64,000 nt of DNA from Argentina anserina (Eukaryota; Streptophyta; Magnoliopsida; Rosales; Rosaceae). Every line of letters begins with the position of its first letter. Position 1 is the stretch's first letter. The stretch spans positions 5,084,001 to 5,148,000 of the forward strand of contig NC_065876.1 of assembly GCF_933775445.1 (NCBI RefSeq), given 5' to 3'. Positions 62,896-64,000 of the stretch are shown here, piece after piece. A model generated the notes under the pieces. It made no database searches and was not told where the DNA came from. It saw only the letters and a program-made list of their open reading frames with translations. The position numbers were made by a program, and so were the translations under genes.

Positions 62896-63105
62896 GTGTG
62901 AGAACTCAACTCTCCAACCATTCTGACCATTTACCTTTCGAATAGCAATCTCCGCATCGCTAATATGAACAAAGTCAATGAAAGCATATCCCGGTGGTTT
63001 CTTTGCAACCTATACTCTTCTAATACTTCCAAACTTACGGAACTTAATCTCAAGCTCCCATTCTGAAAAACGAGAATCAAGATTCCCGACATACAAACGA
63101 ACCAT
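62896..63105 (-). other. RSZ21/22-type SR-protein RNA-recognition motif captured by Copia
   Basis: ATG at 63105. 70 codons read MVRLYVGNLDSR ... FRKFGSIRRV-stop-VAKKPPGYAFIDF ... NGQNGWRVEFSH. RNP2 is LYVGNL and RNP1 is GYAFIDFV. The spacing and the PPGYAF and NGWRVE..SH landmarks are those of the single RRM of plant RSZ21/RSZ22 serine/arginine splicing factors, not of retrotransposon proteins. Codon 32 is TAG (63012-63010) where the family has Trp. No intron interrupts the domain, consistent with capture from spliced RNA. The frame continues without a break into LVGQF and the protease domain. The RGG/zinc-knuckle/RS part of the SR protein is not present. Confidence 0.88.
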
Positions 63106-63702
63106 TTTTTTTGTTCGGGTGTACTGATCAAATTTGGTGGTACAGTGGGCCGGGTCGGGTCGAAAACCGGGCCGGGTCGGGTCAGGTCAGACAGTTTTCC
63201 TCCCTCTTCCCTTGCCCGTCCCCAATTTCCCTTCAATTTCCCCAAAAACCCTATCCCACCCCAATCGCCGCTCCCTCTATCTCTCCATCAATGGATTTCC
63301 AAGCCGCACCTCCCCCTCCACTCCTCCACTTCTTCTTCCGAATAGACTCCCCCAAGCCACACCTCCCCCTCCCTTGTTAGCTCTTCCGAGTTGCTGGTGG
63401 AGGTGATTCGGTGGTGGAGGCTATGTAAGTTGACACACACCGGCGCGTCGGAGCCGTGAGGGAGCACCAGGGTGTCGTCGGAGGAAGGAGGTGGCGTGAG
63501 GGAGTCGGAGCCGTGAGGGAGCACCAGGACACGACGCCGATCGGAGCAGCAGCGCGTCGTCGGAGGCAGAGGCGGCGTTGGAGGCAGAGGCGAAGTGGCG
63601 GGTTGGTCTTGCAGCGAAGTGGCGGCCTGGGATAGGAGATGCGGCCGGGACCGACTGATTGCAGCGGAAAAAAAAATAGAGACAAAGTCCTTTCGGATCT
63701 TT

Positions 63703-63714
63703 GCTCTGATACCA
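63703..63714 (-). other. Copia primer-binding site
   Basis: Minus strand reads TGGTATCAGAGC, complementary to the 3' end of initiator tRNA-Met, immediately after the 5' LTR. Confidence 0.95.
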
Positions 63715-63898
63715 AGTGAAAACATGTATGAACAATTCTTGTATTAATTGTTTGATATTGATATATATGATCTGATACAAGTCTAGCTATTTATAGGACT
63801 TGATTTGAACATTAGCACTATCACTAATGATGAATCCTAACTATTCTACCACCATGAGTAACATGTTTGTTGCTTTACACAACTCACTTATGCTAACA
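63715..63898 (-). repeat. 5' LTR of the RRM-bearing Copia element
   Basis: 184 bp; direct repeat of 59206-59400, next to the primer-binding site on its inner side and the CATAT target duplication on its outer side. Confidence 0.92.
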
Positions 63899-64000
63899 CA
63901 TATTGTAGTTGTTGTATTATGTGTCAAGTATTTCAAGATTAGGTCTAAGTGTCTAACAAGTAGAAAGATAGGGAAGAAAACGATAATTACCAACAAATGT

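Larger units (their letters stand above)
59206..63898 (-). mobile_element. Young Ty1/copia retrotransposon with an SR-protein RRM in place of gag
   Basis: 4693 bp, flanked by a perfect 5-bp target duplication CATAT (59201-59205 and 63899-63903). LTRs are at 59206-59400 and 63715-63898; minus strand starts TGTTAGCATAAG and ends TTTTCACT. The primer site TGGTATCAGAGC is at 63714-63703, the purine tract (reverse complement of CTCCCCCTCAAG) at about 59401. Order on the minus strand: leader with G/C-rich sequence, RRM (63105-62896), protease, integrase, reverse transcriptase, RNase H. No capsid gene is visible. The LTRs differ by about four substitutions and one 11-bp indel, so insertion was fairly recent. 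A few point lesions interrupt pol. Confidence 0.95.
58727..64000 (-). pseudogene. Lysine/histidine-transporter-like amino acid permease, 3' part; frameshifted, Copia in intron
   Basis: Minus-strand exons: 64000-63991 (runs off the window), 59166-59075, 58985-58918 and 58825-58727. Joined ends give TFVA-LTLFIGVTFPFFGG, GFFGGFAFAPTTYF, LPCIMWLVIHK, then FCIIVGVLLMVLAPIGALRN and the terminal FKFYS, matching the last membrane helices of LHT-type proton/amino acid symporters (AAAP family, plasma membrane). The exon at 58918-58985 is 68 bp where 69 are needed: one base is missing after VIHK, shifting the expected PKRFGLSWFANW out of frame. The intron between the first two exons, originally about 126 bp, holds the 4.7-kb Copia element. 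Without the frameshift the gene could splice normally, so an assembly error in a single base cannot be excluded. The upstream part lies outside the window. Confidence 0.82.

Overview
The window is nuclear DNA of a flowering plant. Genes are intron-rich with GT-AG junctions, the intergenic DNA is AT-rich, and several transposon classes are present. Products include plant-only proteins (pTAC10, a CDKG-type kinase, a GTE bromodomain factor, plastid FabG). The overall look suggests a rosid, perhaps Rosaceae, but that is an impression only. All exon coordinates were read by hand from splice junctions and reading frame.

Layout. 1-5791 (+): a decayed peroxisomal 4-coumarate:CoA-ligase-like gene. Its exon 1 carries a TRIM retroelement, lost frame and lost the AMP-binding loop, while exons 2-6 remain intact to a C-terminal SKL. 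6850-8748 (+): a four-exon DUF3537 gene, the plant gustatory-receptor-like (GRL) membrane protein family. 10145-12175 (-): an intact single-exon CDKG2-type PITSLRE kinase. About 14.74-18.28 kb (-): a broken tandem copy of that kinase, split by a solo LTR. Between the two kinase copies lies a CACTA element with a 3-bp target duplication. 19954-24719 (+): a malate synthase pseudogene with three 1-bp frameshifts and a damaged fourth exon. 26316-27143 (-): a small plant-specific protein of the DUF7950 type, with paired G-boxes and a TATA box upstream.

27.4-43.2 kb is gene-poor and transposon-rich. It holds a small MITE, a truncated Copia element with gag (+), an old diverged Copia element of the same LTR family (-), and a 1.47-kb hAT-like element that contains a 400-bp Mutator-like MITE with a perfect 10-bp target duplication.

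43.2-58.2 kb is the gene-rich part. It contains a bromodomain/NET protein of the GTE8/GTE10 group whose last exon carries a very long acidic coding minisatellite, plastid 3-oxoacyl-ACP reductase (+), and pTAC10/PAP3 (-), which converges on it. 58727-64000 (-) is the 3' end of a lysine/histidine-transporter-like gene. It has a 1-bp deletion in its penultimate exon, and a young 4.7-kb Copia element (TSD CATAT) sits in one intron. Where gag should be, that Copia element carries an RNA-recognition motif clearly derived from an RSZ21/22-type SR splicing factor.

No operon-like cooperation is expected. Two themes recur. Housekeeping genes for cell cycle/splicing, chromatin, plastid fatty acid synthesis and plastid transcription are intact, while two peroxisomal enzyme genes, a kinase duplicate and the transporter are decaying. 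The most unusual objects are the RRM-bearing Copia element and the GTE coding minisatellite.
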